The notes under the pieces are model-generated. The model saw only the letters and a list, made by a program, of their open reading frames with translations. It was not told the DNA's origin and did no database searches. Below are positions 9,004-19,548 of a stretch of DNA of 64,000 bases, one piece after another (position 1 is the first letter of the stretch; every line of letters starts with the position of its first letter). A program made the position numbers and the translations under genes. Origin of the DNA: Burkholderiales bacterium (GTDB lineage Bacteria; Pseudomonadota; Gammaproteobacteria; Burkholderiales; Burkholderiaceae_C); the NCBI GenBank assembly GCA_025358485.1, contig JANYJJ010000150.1:57517-121516 (forward strand). The letters are read 5' to 3'.

Positions 9004-10270
9004 GTTGCGCTGCCATCGTCAACGCGCGCAACTGAGCGCGGTTGATCTCAGCCACGCTGAGCATCAAGCTGTCAGCGGCCGAGCGGAAGTCAGACAGCGA
9101 CTCCGACTCCACCGCGCGCACCAGTTCGACATAAGGCTGGTAAGGGCCGGTGTTGTCGATCAAGGCTTGGCGCACACGTTCAGGCACAGGGATGGTTTTT
9201 AGCAGCACAGAAAACGGTTGACGGAACATACGGTCTAACAATGAGAACACACCGCAGATGAACATTTCATTGCGCATTTCTTCGTCGCTGCTGGCGCGCA
9301 CCAACTCCTCCATGAACAGGCCACGGCGCACTGCCGCAAACATGACAGGTTTCAGGTTTTGGTCTTTGCTGGCGGTGGCCAACAACAGCGCCAACCAGCG
9401 CTTCAGGCGTTGATGGCCTAGCAGCATGATGGCGTGGCGGAAAGAACTGATTTCCACCGACAAACCAAAGGCCGGTGAGTTGATGTAGCGCATCAGTTTG
9501 AACGCCAACGTGGGCTCGCGCTTCAGCGTTTGTTCCATGCGCTCATAAGAGTCGCCCTGGTCTACGCGGTGGATCAACTCAACAATGACTTGCATGTCGG
9601 TCTCGCCCGCCTTCTTGGCAGCAGGACCGCTGGCGTTCGCAGATTCGGGAATCGCGTCGTCAATGGGCCAGCCGAGCACCGCGACAGCGCCGCGCTCGAA
9701 GCTCGCATCGAGTTCGGCCATGTTGGTGATGCCGCTTTGAACGTGCGGGATGCTGCGTGGCGCGCTGGCGGCACGTGTGGCGGCGGTTTCGTTCAGGCGG
9801 CGGTCAGCGCTGAGGTCAACGATGGCGTATTTGAAGCAAGGCAGCACCGCGCGCGGCAGTTCGTTCAGCGGCACGCCTTTCAGCAACAGCTCATTGCCCT
9901 GAGCGTGCAAGGCAATCAACGCCGCGCTGTGCGCCGGGTCGCAGGCCATGAAGGCCGGCACTTCCACCATGAGGTTGGCGCTGGGGCCCGCCGCCAGCAG
10001 CTGTTGCAGCAAGTTTTCGCTGGCAATGTTGAGCGACACCTTGCCGCCGTCGGCAGGCCACACGGTGCCGATGGCGTGCAGCAACTGAGCCGCGTCGAGT
10101 GATACGTCGGCATGCAGCGGAAACACGGTCAAACGCGTGGCAGTGACAGCACGGTGGCGGTCGATGAAAGGCGAATAGCACAATGCCACTTGGCCCAAGA
10201 TGGCGGGGTCGCCGTTCAAGAGTGCAAGCGTAGAAGCCAGGGTGGATGCGTTCATGGTGGAGTGTCCCAA
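8996..10270 (-). CDS. HDOD domain protein (EAL/HDOD YuxH-like)
   Basis: 'YERMEQTLKREPTLAFKLMRYINSPAFGLSVEISSFRHAIMLLGHQRLKRWLALLL' HDOD motif; overlaps the kinase start by 8 bp. Confidence 0.8.
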   Translation of the reverse strand: MGHSTMNASTLASTLALLNGDPAILGQVALCYSPFIDRHRAVTATRLTVFPLHADVSLDAAQLLHAIGTVWPADGGKVSLNIASENLLQQLLAAGPSANLMVEVPAFMACDPAHSAALIALHAQGNELLLKGVPLNELPRAVLPCFKYAIVDLSADRRLNETAATRAASAPRSIPHVQSGITNMAELDASFERGAVAVLGWPIDDAIPESANASGPAAKKAGETDMQVIVELIHRVDQGDSYERMEQTLKREPTLAFKLMRYINSPAFGLSVEISSFRHAIMLLGHQRLKRWLALLLATASKDQNLKPVMFAAVRRGLFMEELVRASSDEEMRNEMFICGVFSLLDRMFRQPFSVLLKTIPVPERVRQALIDNTGPYQPYVELVRAVESESLSDFRSAADSLMLSVAEINRAQLRALTMAAQLE

Positions 10271-10273
10271 ACC

Positions 10274-11479
10274 TTAAGCGTTGACGTAGTTAAAGAGAGA
10301 AAGCTTCTGCACCATGGCATAAGACTTCAGCGCGGCCTCGTAGCCGCTTTGCTTGTTTTGAAAGTCTGAAATGGCGCTGACCATGTCCAAATCTTCGGCA
10401 TTTGAGCGCTCGCTCACCGCCTGCAATTTTTGCGACGCCAAGCGCGTACCCGTGCTGTCAATTTGGTTCAAGGCGTTGCCCACATGGGCGCGCGCCGCTG
10501 TCACGCGCGACAGTGCGGCGTCGATGTTGGTCAGGCTGTCACCGTTCAATTGAGCGCGGGTGGATGTCCGCAGCGCCGGCAGGGAAAGGTCGGCCACGGC
10601 TTTGTCCATGGCATCAAAAATTGACACTGTGGGTGCAGACGGGCGCATCTCAAACTGGTCACCGGCCGCGGGCGGGCCTTTGATGTTGGCGGCGATGCCG
10701 TCAATCTCGATGAAAGTGCCGCTGGCCGTGGGCGTGAACGGCACATTGGTTTGCGCGGTGCCAGCGCCGTCTTTCAATATCGAGTAGGTCAAGGCACCGG
10801 GCGCGCCTGAAAAGTTGATGGTGTAGGTGGAGGCTGTCACAAGCGACGGGTTGGTGACGTTGCCGCTGTCTATCCACGCATCACCGGCGCTCACATTGGC
10901 GCGTGTTTCAAACACCCCGTTGCCGCTGCGCGTTTGCATCCACACATCTTGGCCGTCCAAGCTGAGTGGCAAACGCTCGCCGTCGGCGGCCACAGCTTGG
11001 CCCGCAGTGCCACGAAATTGCACGCCGGTGGGTGTGTCTAAAAACGGCGGTGTGCTGGAGCCTTGGCCGCCAAACAAATAGCCGCGGCCGCCGTCTGTGC
11101 GGTTGGCCACCACAAACAATTGTTCGCGTATCGAGCGCAGCTCGTTGGCGGAGGTCAGGCGCTCTTTGTCGCTGTGAACGGCGTTGCCGGCGGCGATCAT
11201 CAACTCTCGTGCGCGTTGCAACAAATCACCGGCGTCTGTGAGTGCGCCTTCTGACTGCGTCATCAGCACTTGGCTGGTTTGAACGCCGCGTTGACTGGCG
11301 TCCACGCGGGTGGCACTGGCCAACGCACGCTCAGCGTGCGCGGCTGAAGCCGGGTCGTCGCTGGCGCGTGCCAAGCGCTTGCCACTGGTGAGTTGAACCT
11401 GAGACTCGGACATGTCGCGCTGTCGGCGAAGCAAGGTGTCTACGGACGCGTTGTAGGCGTTGGCGGTACTGATGCGCAT
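10274..11479 (-). CDS. flgL: Flagellar hook-associated protein 3 FlgL
   Basis: 'MRISTANAYNASVDTLLRRQRDMSESQVQLTSGKRLARASDDPASAAHAERA', position after flgK. Confidence 0.95.
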   Translation of the reverse strand: MRISTANAYNASVDTLLRRQRDMSESQVQLTSGKRLARASDDPASAAHAERALASATRVDASQRGVQTSQVLMTQSEGALTDAGDLLQRARELMIAAGNAVHSDKERLTSANELRSIREQLFVVANRTDGGRGYLFGGQGSSTPPFLDTPTGVQFRGTAGQAVAADGERLPLSLDGQDVWMQTRSGNGVFETRANVSAGDAWIDSGNVTNPSLVTASTYTINFSGAPGALTYSILKDGAGTAQTNVPFTPTASGTFIEIDGIAANIKGPPAAGDQFEMRPSAPTVSIFDAMDKAVADLSLPALRTSTRAQLNGDSLTNIDAALSRVTAARAHVGNALNQIDSTGTRLASQKLQAVSERSNAEDLDMVSAISDFQNKQSGYEAALKSYAMVQKLSLFNYVNA

Positions 11480-11507
11480 GGTGGCTTGCTTTCAATGAAA
11501 CTGAAAC

Positions 11508-13520
11508 TCACCTTGCAATTTGCAGCAAGGTGTCAAAGGTGCTTTGCGCCACTTGAATGATCTTGGCGCAGGCTTGGTAGGCCTGTTGGTATTGAATGAG
11601 TCGGGCGGCTTCCTCGTCCAAGTTGACGCCAGCTTGCGACGAGCGCGCGCTCTCCGCATCGGTCAACACGCTGCCCGAAATCGACTCGGACGTGCGCTGC
11701 GTTTGCACACGCACGCCCACGTCGGCCAAGGCGTTGGAGTAAGCGTCGGTGAAGGTGTTGCCCGATCCGATGGCGGGCAAGCCTGCTGATGCCCCACCCG
11801 CCAAACTTCGGCGTCCGACCAAGTCCAAATCGCGCAGGCCCGTCAACACCGTGGCGTTGCCGTTGTTGCCTGCGGGGTAGGCCGTGGGGACCACCTTGAG
11901 CGTATCGTTGACTTGGGGCGCGCCGTTGATCTGCATTTCCCAACCGTTCAACGCGATGGGCTGGCCCGCCACCCAGGTGGCTGTGCCGCTGGACACCAAC
12001 GCGTTGGCGGCGTTGCGCAGTTCCCAGCTGTAGTTGCCGGTGGTCGAGGTGAATTTGATCTCGGCCGAAAGCGTTCGGTCGGCCAGCGGGTCCGTCGCAC
12101 GAACATCCAACACCGACGCTGTGCCCTTGTTGGCGGCCGTGGCCACACCCGTGAACTGCGCCGCCGCGGCGATGCCGCGCGGGTCGTCCAGCACACGGCG
12201 GATCGACGCCGCCGCAGCACCCACAGGGCGCAACAAAAAGGTGTCGGCCGAGGCAGGCAACGGTGCAGCCACGTCGAGCTGAAAACCGTCTATCTTGTCG
12301 CCCGACGCCACCGTGCGTATCAGGCCGTCGCTGAGACGTGTGAGCTGGAACAGGCCCGCGCCACCGCCAGGGTCGGCGCGCAAATCGTAGTCGCTGGCTT
12401 GCAGTTGCGAGGCGTCCAAAATCTTCACGCCCACCGACGGCACGCGCACGCCCAAGCCGTTGACGTAGGACGCCGCCGCATTGCCCAAGCCGTCTTTGGC
12501 ATTGCGCGACGAAGGCAAAACTTCGGGGTCGTCCACCGCAAACATCGCTCCGCCGGGGCCAATGGGAATTTGCAAGTCCAGGCCCAGCCCTTGCTGCTTG
12601 TTGACGGCGCCGCTGACGGCCGAAGCCATCTGCCCCAACAGGTTGCGGGCTGCCATCAAGTCGTCGCTTTGGAAGCGAAGCAAACCGCCGATGGCACCGC
12701 CCGGCATTTGGCTGTCGGGCAGCAAACGCGTGCTGTTGCCCTCGCTCAAAGCCACATGCAATTTGTGCACGTCGTACTCGTCGGCGATGGTGGTGAAAAC
12801 TTGCGGCGTTGAGCCCAACACCAAGGTTTGGCCGCCGCCTACAAACAAGCTCAGCGAGCCGTCATCGGCCGCAATCGACGTGACTTGCACTTGGTCGTTC
12901 AACTCACGCAGGATCTGATCGCGTTTGTCCATCAAGTCATTCGGCACGTGGCCACTGCCTTGTATGCCCGTGATTTGCGCGTTCAGACCGGCAAAGCGTT
13001 GTGCCAAGTCGTTGATCTTCAAAACAGACGTGCGCAGGTCTTGCGCCACACCGCTTTGCAAAGTGTTGATTTGCTCGCCCGCCTGGCGAAAGCGCGCCGA
13101 CATTTCTTCGGCGCGCGACAACACCACTTGGCGAGAGGCCGGGTCTTGCGGCTGGCTGGCCACGTCGACAAAACCGTTGATGAACTGGTTCACCGCATGG
13201 CCCACGCCGGTCTCACCCAGCGGAAACACTTTTTCCAACTGCTGCAGTTGGTTCAAGCGTGCGGCGTCTGAGGTGTTCTGCGAACGCGAGACGGTGACCT
13301 CGCGGTTCAAAAATTCGTTTTGCGCGCGGCTGACGGTTTTCACGTCCACGCCCTTGCCGAAGTAGCCTGCGCCGGTGTACTGCGACGCCGCCGTGGCCAC
13401 CTCAACCTGCTGGCGCGAGTAGCCCACGGTGTTGACGTTGGCAATGTTGTTGCCTATGACTTGCAACGCCGCTTGGTTGGCGAACATGGCGCGAGCGCCG
13501 ATGTTGATGAGGGTGGGCAT
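11508..13520 (-). CDS. flgK: Flagellar hook-associated protein 1 FlgK
   Basis: 'MPTLINIGARAMFANQAALQVIGNNIANVNTVGYSRQQVEV'; C-term 'EEAARLIQYQQAYQACAKIIQVAQSTFDTLLQI'. Confidence 0.95.
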   Translation of the reverse strand: MPTLINIGARAMFANQAALQVIGNNIANVNTVGYSRQQVEVATAASQYTGAGYFGKGVDVKTVSRAQNEFLNREVTVSRSQNTSDAARLNQLQQLEKVFPLGETGVGHAVNQFINGFVDVASQPQDPASRQVVLSRAEEMSARFRQAGEQINTLQSGVAQDLRTSVLKINDLAQRFAGLNAQITGIQGSGHVPNDLMDKRDQILRELNDQVQVTSIAADDGSLSLFVGGGQTLVLGSTPQVFTTIADEYDVHKLHVALSEGNSTRLLPDSQMPGGAIGGLLRFQSDDLMAARNLLGQMASAVSGAVNKQQGLGLDLQIPIGPGGAMFAVDDPEVLPSSRNAKDGLGNAAASYVNGLGVRVPSVGVKILDASQLQASDYDLRADPGGGAGLFQLTRLSDGLIRTVASGDKIDGFQLDVAAPLPASADTFLLRPVGAAAASIRRVLDDPRGIAAAAQFTGVATAANKGTASVLDVRATDPLADRTLSAEIKFTSTTGNYSWELRNAANALVSSGTATWVAGQPIALNGWEMQINGAPQVNDTLKVVPTAYPAGNNGNATVLTGLRDLDLVGRRSLAGGASAGLPAIGSGNTFTDAYSNALADVGVRVQTQRTSESISGSVLTDAESARSSQAGVNLDEEAARLIQYQQAYQACAKIIQVAQSTFDTLLQIAR

Positions 13521-13529
13521 TTATGACTT

Positions 13530-14546
13530 TCAGGTCACCACGCGCTGAAGTCGCAGCGTGGTGTTGATGACGCGGGTGAGCTTGTCGGCGTAGGCCGGGT
13601 CGGTGGCGTAACCGGCACGTTGCAGGCCGTGCGCAAACTTGGACGCGTTGGCGGCGCTGGTGTCGCTGGCTGCGAAGTGGGCGGTTGGGCTGTAAGCGGC
13701 GAGCTGAACGCCCTCGGTCACTTTCGGTGCCACCCCAGCGACCCCAGAAACAACGCCCGCATACCGCGGGCTCTCTTTCATCAACTTCGCGTAGTCGCGA
13801 AACGACGCATCGGTCGACTCGTAGGCCCTGAACTTCGCTGTCACCTTGTGTGCCTTGCCGCCCACGTATTCGGTGGTGACGACCTCGGCCACTGGGCCTG
13901 TCCAGTTGGCTCCGGCTTTGATGCCGAACAGGTTGTTGGACGAGCTGCCATCGGCGTTGCGAATATCGCGTTTGCCCCAGCCCGACTCGTGCGCGGCCTG
14001 CGCCACCATGAAGCTGGCGGGGATGCCGGTTTGCGCTTCTGCGGCGCGGGCGGAAGCGGTGTTGCGCTGCACGAAATCGAGCTGGCGTTCTTTGCTGCTC
14101 ATGGAGGTTGACGCCACTGGTCTCTGTGCCGCTGCCGGGGCCAAAGCTGCTGGAGCCAAGGCTGCCGCCGGTTGAGGCTGAAGCGCGCTCTTGTTCTCTA
14201 ACTTCGCACCCATCTGCCGTTGCAGTTGCCGCTCGATCACCGCGCCCAAACCGCCGGGCTGTCCGCTCATCTTCAAAGCGAACTGGTCGTCGAGCATGTC
14301 GGTGCCCATTTGCGTCCCGGCGTTGTCCAACAAGCCTGAGCTTTGCGTGGCTTTGCGCATGCTCTTCATCAACTCGTTCATGAACAGCGATTCAAACTGT
14401 TTGGCCGCTTCTTTGATGGCCGCTTTGGGGTCACGTGCGGCCGTCCCGCGCAGTCCGCGCAGGGCTTGCGTGTCGGATGACAGCGCGGTCGCCTCACTGG
14501 CGCTGGTCTGCGAAGCCGCTGAGCTGCTCAAAACTTGGATGCCCAT
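13530..14546 (-). CDS. flgJ: Flagellar rod-capping/muramidase FlgJ
   Basis: N-term 'AAKQFESLFMNELMKSMRKA'; C-term glucosaminidase 'PASFMVAQAAHESGWGKRDI'. Confidence 0.95.
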   Translation of the reverse strand: MGIQVLSSSAASQTSASEATALSSDTQALRGLRGTAARDPKAAIKEAAKQFESLFMNELMKSMRKATQSSGLLDNAGTQMGTDMLDDQFALKMSGQPGGLGAVIERQLQRQMGAKLENKSALQPQPAAALAPAALAPAAAQRPVASTSMSSKERQLDFVQRNTASARAAEAQTGIPASFMVAQAAHESGWGKRDIRNADGSSSNNLFGIKAGANWTGPVAEVVTTEYVGGKAHKVTAKFRAYESTDASFRDYAKLMKESPRYAGVVSGVAGVAPKVTEGVQLAAYSPTAHFAASDTSAANASKFAHGLQRAGYATDPAYADKLTRVINTTLRLQRVVT

Positions 14547-15733
14547 CAGATCACCTCCAACTCGGCCTGCAGCGCACCCGAACTGCGCAGCGCTTGCAAT
14601 ATTCCGATCAGGTCTTGCGGCGTGGCGCCCAACAAACTCAGTGCCTTCACCACCTCAGACAACTTGGTGCCCGCCGGCATTTGCACCAACGCTCCGGCTT
14701 CCTGACGAATGGAGATGTCGGCCTTTTCACCCGGCACCGTTTGGCCATTCGAAAACGGCCCCGGCTGGCTCACGGCGGGCGACGAACTGATGGTCACCGA
14801 CAAGTTGCCGTGCGCCACCGCGCAGGCTGCCAAGGTGACGGATTGGTTCATCACCACCGAGCCCGAACGCGCATTGATGATGACTTTTGCAGCAGGTACA
14901 GCCAGGTCGACGTTCAAGTTTTCAATGTCGGCCATGAAGCTCACGCGCGCATGCGGTGAGGCGGGCATGCGCACCCGCACCACGCGGCCGTCCATGGCCT
15001 GCGCCAAGCCCTCGCCCATGCGGTTGTTGATGGCGCGTGCCACATCGCGCGCGGTGTTGAAGTCGTTGCTGTTGAGGTCGAGCTGCATGAACTCGCCCTG
15101 GTTCATTGACGACGGCACGCTGCGCTCGACGGTGGCACCTTCGGGCACCCGACCTGCGCTGAGGTGGTTGATTTGCACCTTCGATCCTCCGGCCGACGCA
15201 CCCGCGCCACCCACGATCAAATTGCCTTGCGCCATGGCGTAAATTTGTTGGTCAGCGCCCTTAAGCGGCGTGGTGATGAGGGTGCCACCGCGCAGGCTTT
15301 TGGCATTGCCCATGGACGCCACGCTCACGTCTATGGTTTGGCCGGGCTGGGCAAACGCGGGCAGTTGCGCCGTGACCACCACAGCCGCCACGTTTTTCAG
15401 CTGCATGCTGGTGCCCGGCGGCACCGTGACGCCCATCTGCGCCAACATGGCGGTGATGCTTTGGGTGGTGAAAGGGGCCGAGGTGGTTTGGTCGCCGGTG
15501 CCGTCCAGGCCCACCACCAAACCGTAGCCCATCAAGGCGTTGCTGCGAACCCCTTGCACAGAAGCTACTTCTTTGATTCGCGCCGCGTTGGCGGTGGCGG
15601 GCCACCACAAAGCGGCCGACGCTGCCAGGGCGGTCAGCGCAATCAAAGCCTTCAATATTGCCGGTAGCTTGAGCGCCTCGTTGGGCGCTTGGTGGGGAGC
15701 TTGATTGGGCCTAGGGTTGTCTTGGAAGTTCAT
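14546..15733 (-). CDS. flgI: Flagellar P-ring protein FlgI
   Basis: 'ARIKEVASVQGVRSNALMGYGLVVGLDGTGDQTTSAPFTTQSITAML'. Confidence 0.95.
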   Translation of the reverse strand: MNFQDNPRPNQAPHQAPNEALKLPAILKALIALTALAASAALWWPATANAARIKEVASVQGVRSNALMGYGLVVGLDGTGDQTTSAPFTTQSITAMLAQMGVTVPPGTSMQLKNVAAVVVTAQLPAFAQPGQTIDVSVASMGNAKSLRGGTLITTPLKGADQQIYAMAQGNLIVGGAGASAGGSKVQINHLSAGRVPEGATVERSVPSSMNQGEFMQLDLNSNDFNTARDVARAINNRMGEGLAQAMDGRVVRVRMPASPHARVSFMADIENLNVDLAVPAAKVIINARSGSVVMNQSVTLAACAVAHGNLSVTISSSPAVSQPGPFSNGQTVPGEKADISIRQEAGALVQMPAGTKLSEVVKALSLLGATPQDLIGILQALRSSGALQAELEVI

Positions 15734-15771
15734 GGCGCAGCATCAGTAGTTGCTGCCCATTCTGTGGAAAC

Positions 15772-16506
15772 TTAAAGAGGCATAACGTTCAAAAAGAACC
15801 GTCCAAACCAGCCTATTCCTTGGGCATCGGCCGCAGCACCGCGGCCACGTTGCTCAATGCGCACATTGGCCACTTGGGCCGACAACACCGAGTTGCCGGG
15901 CTGGATGGAACGCGGGTCTACCTGACCTGAAAACCGCAGCACATCAACGCTGTGGTTCACGCCAATTTGCTTTTCGCCTGACACCATCAAGTGCCCATTC
16001 GGCAACACCTCGGTCACCGTGGCGGTGATGGTGCCTGCAAAGGTGTTGTTGCTTTCGGTCGTGCCTTTGCCGTCGAAAGTGTTGGTGGAGTTGCCATTGG
16101 CCGCCGCGCGCAGCAAGGCGGCGGGTGACAGCAGCGGCACGGCGTTGATCTTGGCTTCGATGTTCCCGTCTTTCACGATGGAACTGGTGCTGCGTTGGGT
16201 CGCGTTGATTTTTTCAACAATCTGAATCGTGATCGAGTCGCCCTTCAAGCGCGCGCGGTAATCCTCGAACAGCGGCCGGTAAGCGCCCGCTTGAAAAATG
16301 GCGCCGTTGCCCAGCGGTGCTGGCACGGCGGTGTCGGGCAATGCGTAGCGCACCGGCGCCAAATCGACAGGCGGACGCGGGTTGATTTGGTCGCTGAGGG
16401 CTTGGTTCAGCACCGAGCAACCACTCAAGTTGAGGGCCAGACCGGTCAGGAACAGACCACTTACGACGCGGCTCACAAGGCGTTTTTTCATGGCCTTCAC
16501 CATCAC
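15772..16506 (-). CDS. flgH: Flagellar L-ring lipoprotein FlgH
   Basis: Lipobox 'LNLSGC'; '[37 protein letters not shown]'. Confidence 0.95.
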   Translation of the reverse strand: MMVKAMKKRLVSRVVSGLFLTGLALNLSGCSVLNQALSDQINPRPPVDLAPVRYALPDTAVPAPLGNGAIFQAGAYRPLFEDYRARLKGDSITIQIVEKINATQRSTSSIVKDGNIEAKINAVPLLSPAALLRAAANGNSTNTFDGKGTTESNNTFAGTITATVTEVLPNGHLMVSGEKQIGVNHSVDVLRFSGQVDPRSIQPGNSVLSAQVANVRIEQRGRGAAADAQGIGWFGRFFLNVMPL

Positions 16507-17285
16507 AGTTGCGTGAGTTTTTGCAGCATTTGGTCAGACGTTTGGATGGCCTTGGAATTCAGCTCATAGGCACGCTGGGTTTGAATCATTTGCACCAGCT
16601 CTTCCACCACGTTGACGTTGGACGTTTCCAAAAAGCCTTGTTGAATAGAACCCAAACCCTGCAAACCCGGCACACCGGTGGTGGGCTGGCCCGAAGCCGG
16701 GGTTTCAGTGAACAAGTTCTTGCCGCGCGCATCCAAACCCGGCGGGTTGATGAAGTTGGCCATCAACAACTGCCCTACTTTTTGCTCAGCCGATTGGCCT
16801 GGCAGCGTCACGGTTACGGTGCCGTCTGAGCCCACCGATGTCTTCAACGCGTTTGCCGGGATGGTGATTTGCGGGTTGATCAAATAGCCTTCGCTGGTGA
16901 CCAACTGGCCCTGCGCATCGACCTGAAACGCACCGTCGCGCGTGTAAGCCGTGGTGCCGTCGGGCATGCTGACCTGAAAAAATCCATTCCCCTGTATCGC
17001 CATGTCAAACGCATTGCTGGTTTGCTGCAAGCTGCCCTGCATGTACATGCGCGACGTGGCCACTGGGCGCACGCCCAAGCCCACTTGCAAACCGGTGGGC
17101 AATTGCGTTTGCTCGGTGCTGTTGGCACCAGGTTGGCGCAGTGTTTGGTACATCAAGTCTTCAAACACCGCATGCGAACGTTTGTAGCCATTGGTGGACA
17201 CGTTGGCCAAGTTGTGCGAGACCACGTCGAGCTGGAACTGCTGAGCTTCCATGCCGGTTTTGGCGGTCCAAAGCGAACGCATCAT
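16503..17285 (-). CDS. flgG: Flagellar distal rod protein FlgG
   Basis: '[54 protein letters not shown]'. Confidence 0.95.
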   Translation of the reverse strand: MMRSLWTAKTGMEAQQFQLDVVSHNLANVSTNGYKRSHAVFEDLMYQTLRQPGANSTEQTQLPTGLQVGLGVRPVATSRMYMQGSLQQTSNAFDMAIQGNGFFQVSMPDGTTAYTRDGAFQVDAQGQLVTSEGYLINPQITIPANALKTSVGSDGTVTVTLPGQSAEQKVGQLLMANFINPPGLDARGKNLFTETPASGQPTTGVPGLQGLGSIQQGFLETSNVNVVEELVQMIQTQRAYELNSKAIQTSDQMLQKLTQL

Positions 17286-17334
17286 GATGAAATTCCTTCA
17301 ATAAAAAAATTGAACATGGGGCCGCGAAACTCTA

Positions 17335-18066
17335 TTACGCGCGGTGCGCCAACAAGCCGGCGGCAGCCTTCTCATTCGCCTCGGCCGTTTGCACCAACTT
17401 CATTTGGGCCTCGAATTGGCGGGCGGCGGCGATCATGGACACCATGGTTTCCACCGCGCTCACGTTCGAGCCTTCCAGCGCGCCTTCTTGCAAACGCGCA
17501 GCCGGGTCGGGTTGCAGGGTCTCACCGGTTGCGGCGCGAAACAGGCCGTCGTCACCGCGCAGCAATGGCACGTCTGAAGTGGCCAATTTGATGCGCCCCA
17601 GCGAAGTTGATTTGCCGTTGGGCTGGCGCGCGCTCAAGGTGCCGTCGCTGCCAATGCTGAGTTCCACGTTCGGTGGCACAACGATAGGGCCGCCGTCGCC
17701 CAGCACGGTCAAGCCGTTGCGCGTAGACAGTGTGCCGTCGGCGCGCAAATCGAGTGAGCCCGAGCGCGTGTAGCTCTCGGTGCCGTCCAGCGCTTGCACC
17801 GCCATCCAGGCGTCGCCCTGCATGGCCACGTCCAGCATGCGACCGGTGGTTTGCATGGGGCCAGGTGTGGCGTCGTAGCCGGGCGTGGTTTCCAGCGCGT
17901 ACACGCGCGTGCTTGCGCCGCTGCCGTTCACCGGCACCGAGCGAAACGCTTGCAGCTCGGCCCGAAAGCCGACCGTGCTGACGTTGGCCAGGTTGTGCGT
18001 CAACACATCTTGCCGCTGCATGGTGGCCTTGGCCCCCGACATCGACAGGTAAATCATGCGGTCCAT
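17335..18066 (-). CDS. flgF: Flagellar proximal rod protein FlgF
   Basis: '[46 protein letters not shown]'. Confidence 0.95.
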   Translation of the reverse strand: MDRMIYLSMSGAKATMQRQDVLTHNLANVSTVGFRAELQAFRSVPVNGSGASTRVYALETTPGYDATPGPMQTTGRMLDVAMQGDAWMAVQALDGTESYTRSGSLDLRADGTLSTRNGLTVLGDGGPIVVPPNVELSIGSDGTLSARQPNGKSTSLGRIKLATSDVPLLRGDDGLFRAATGETLQPDPAARLQEGALEGSNVSAVETMVSMIAAARQFEAQMKLVQTAEANEKAAAGLLAHRA

Positions 18067-18101
18067 GGCGGCTCCTTAAATCACAAACGCGGTGCCATCT
18101 G

Positions 18102-19364
18102 TTAGCGCAAGTTGACCAAGGTTTGAAACACTTGGTCCTGGGTTTTGATGGTTTGCGCATTCGCTTGATAAGAGCGCTGCGCCGTGATCATGTTGACCAG
18201 CTCAGCCGTCAAATCGACGTTCGATTCTTCTAGCGCGGCTGCCTGCAACACACCCAAGGTGCCTTCACCCGGCGCGCCCACCACCGGGTCACCTGCCACG
18301 TGCGAAGGTGCCCAGGCGTTGCCGCCCAACGGTTGCAAGCCCTGCGGGTTGCGAAAGGTGGCCAGCAGCAATTGGCCAGCCGCTTTGGTTTGGCCGTTGG
18401 AATAGCGCGCCGTCACCACGCCGTCGTTGGCGAACGAGACACCTCCCAACTGGCCCGGTGCGTAGCCGTCTTGCGTGAGGTCGGTCACGCCAAACGGTGA
18501 GCCGTATTGCGTGGCACCCAACAGGTTGAGCTTGACGTTGGGTATGGGCAGCGTCACCGCGCCCACGGCGTTGGCGGACGCAGGGATGTTCAACATCACG
18601 TTGGCCAGCGGCAGGGTGGGCGTGCCACCGTTGGCCGGAAAGACAATTTGCGTCGCGGGCACAGGAGCGGCGGCGCTTCCGTTGATGGTCGCGCCATTGG
18701 CCGCGACGTAGACATTCCAGGTGTCGGTAGCGGCTTTTTGGAAGTAGTAGGTCAACGCCACGTCTTGGCCCTTATCGTCAAACACGTTGAGCGAGGTGGC
18801 TTTGTTGTAGGTCAGCGGGTCGGCAAAGTTGATGGCCGGGCCGCTGGTGGGCACGGTGACTTTGGAGCGCGCATCCAGGTTCAATTCCATCTTGATGGCG
18901 GTGGTCACCTGAGGCTTGATGCCCGCTGTGGGCATTTGCAGCGAGTCGGCTTTGCCGCTTTGAATCACGCCCAGCGCATCGGCCCGGTAGCCGATGAGCT
19001 TTTGGTTTTGGTTGTTGACCACAAAGCCCTCGCGGTCCACCTTGAACTGGCCGTTGCGGCTGTAGTTGATGCCGCCGATGCTGTCTTCGACCTGGAAAAA
19101 GCCGTTGCCGTTGATGGCCAAGTCAAGCGGGTTTTCGGTGGTGACGATGCTGCCCTGCGAGAACTGCTGCGTCACCGCCGCCACGCGCACGCCAATGCCA
19201 ATTTGGTTGGTGGCCGCGCCGTTCATGGCGCTGGCGTACATGTCAGCAAATTCAGCGCGCGACATTTTTTCGCCGTAAGTGTTGGCATTGGCCACGTTGT
19301 TGCCAATCACGTCGAGGCTCTTGCTGCTGGCGTTCAGACCGGACAAACCTTGTTGGAAGCTCAT
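18102..19364 (-). CDS. flgE: Flagellar hook protein FlgE
   Basis: Likely start at the ATG encoding 'MSFQQGLSGLNASSKSLDVIGNNVANANT'; the ORF track's 19442 start runs into a REP-like hairpin. Confidence 0.93.
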   Translation of the reverse strand: MSFQQGLSGLNASSKSLDVIGNNVANANTYGEKMSRAEFADMYASAMNGAATNQIGIGVRVAAVTQQFSQGSIVTTENPLDLAINGNGFFQVEDSIGGINYSRNGQFKVDREGFVVNNQNQKLIGYRADALGVIQSGKADSLQMPTAGIKPQVTTAIKMELNLDARSKVTVPTSGPAINFADPLTYNKATSLNVFDDKGQDVALTYYFQKAATDTWNVYVAANGATINGSAAAPVPATQIVFPANGGTPTLPLANVMLNIPASANAVGAVTLPIPNVKLNLLGATQYGSPFGVTDLTQDGYAPGQLGGVSFANDGVVTARYSNGQTKAAGQLLLATFRNPQGLQPLGGNAWAPSHVAGDPVVGAPGEGTLGVLQAAALEESNVDLTAELVNMITAQRSYQANAQTIKTQDQVFQTLVNLR

Positions 19365-19412
19365 GGGTAATTCCTGTTGGTGGCGATGGAGAAACTTTGT
19401 GTGACACCACAA

Positions 19413-19472
19413 CCCGTTCGGGCTGAGGTATCGAAGCCCCACTCAAGCCTTCGATACCTCAGGCCGAACGGG
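19413..19472. repeat. REP-like inverted repeat, 24-bp arms
   Basis: cccgttcgggctgaggtatcgaag (19413-19436) / cttcgatacctcaggccgaacggg (19449-19472), one mismatch between arms. Confidence 0.9.
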
Positions 19473-19548
19473 ACGGGGCGGGGTGGCGGCGAAACGGAGA
19501 GGTTGGAGGCCGAACGGGGGGGTGGGTTGTGTGGACGCTGAAGCCCGT

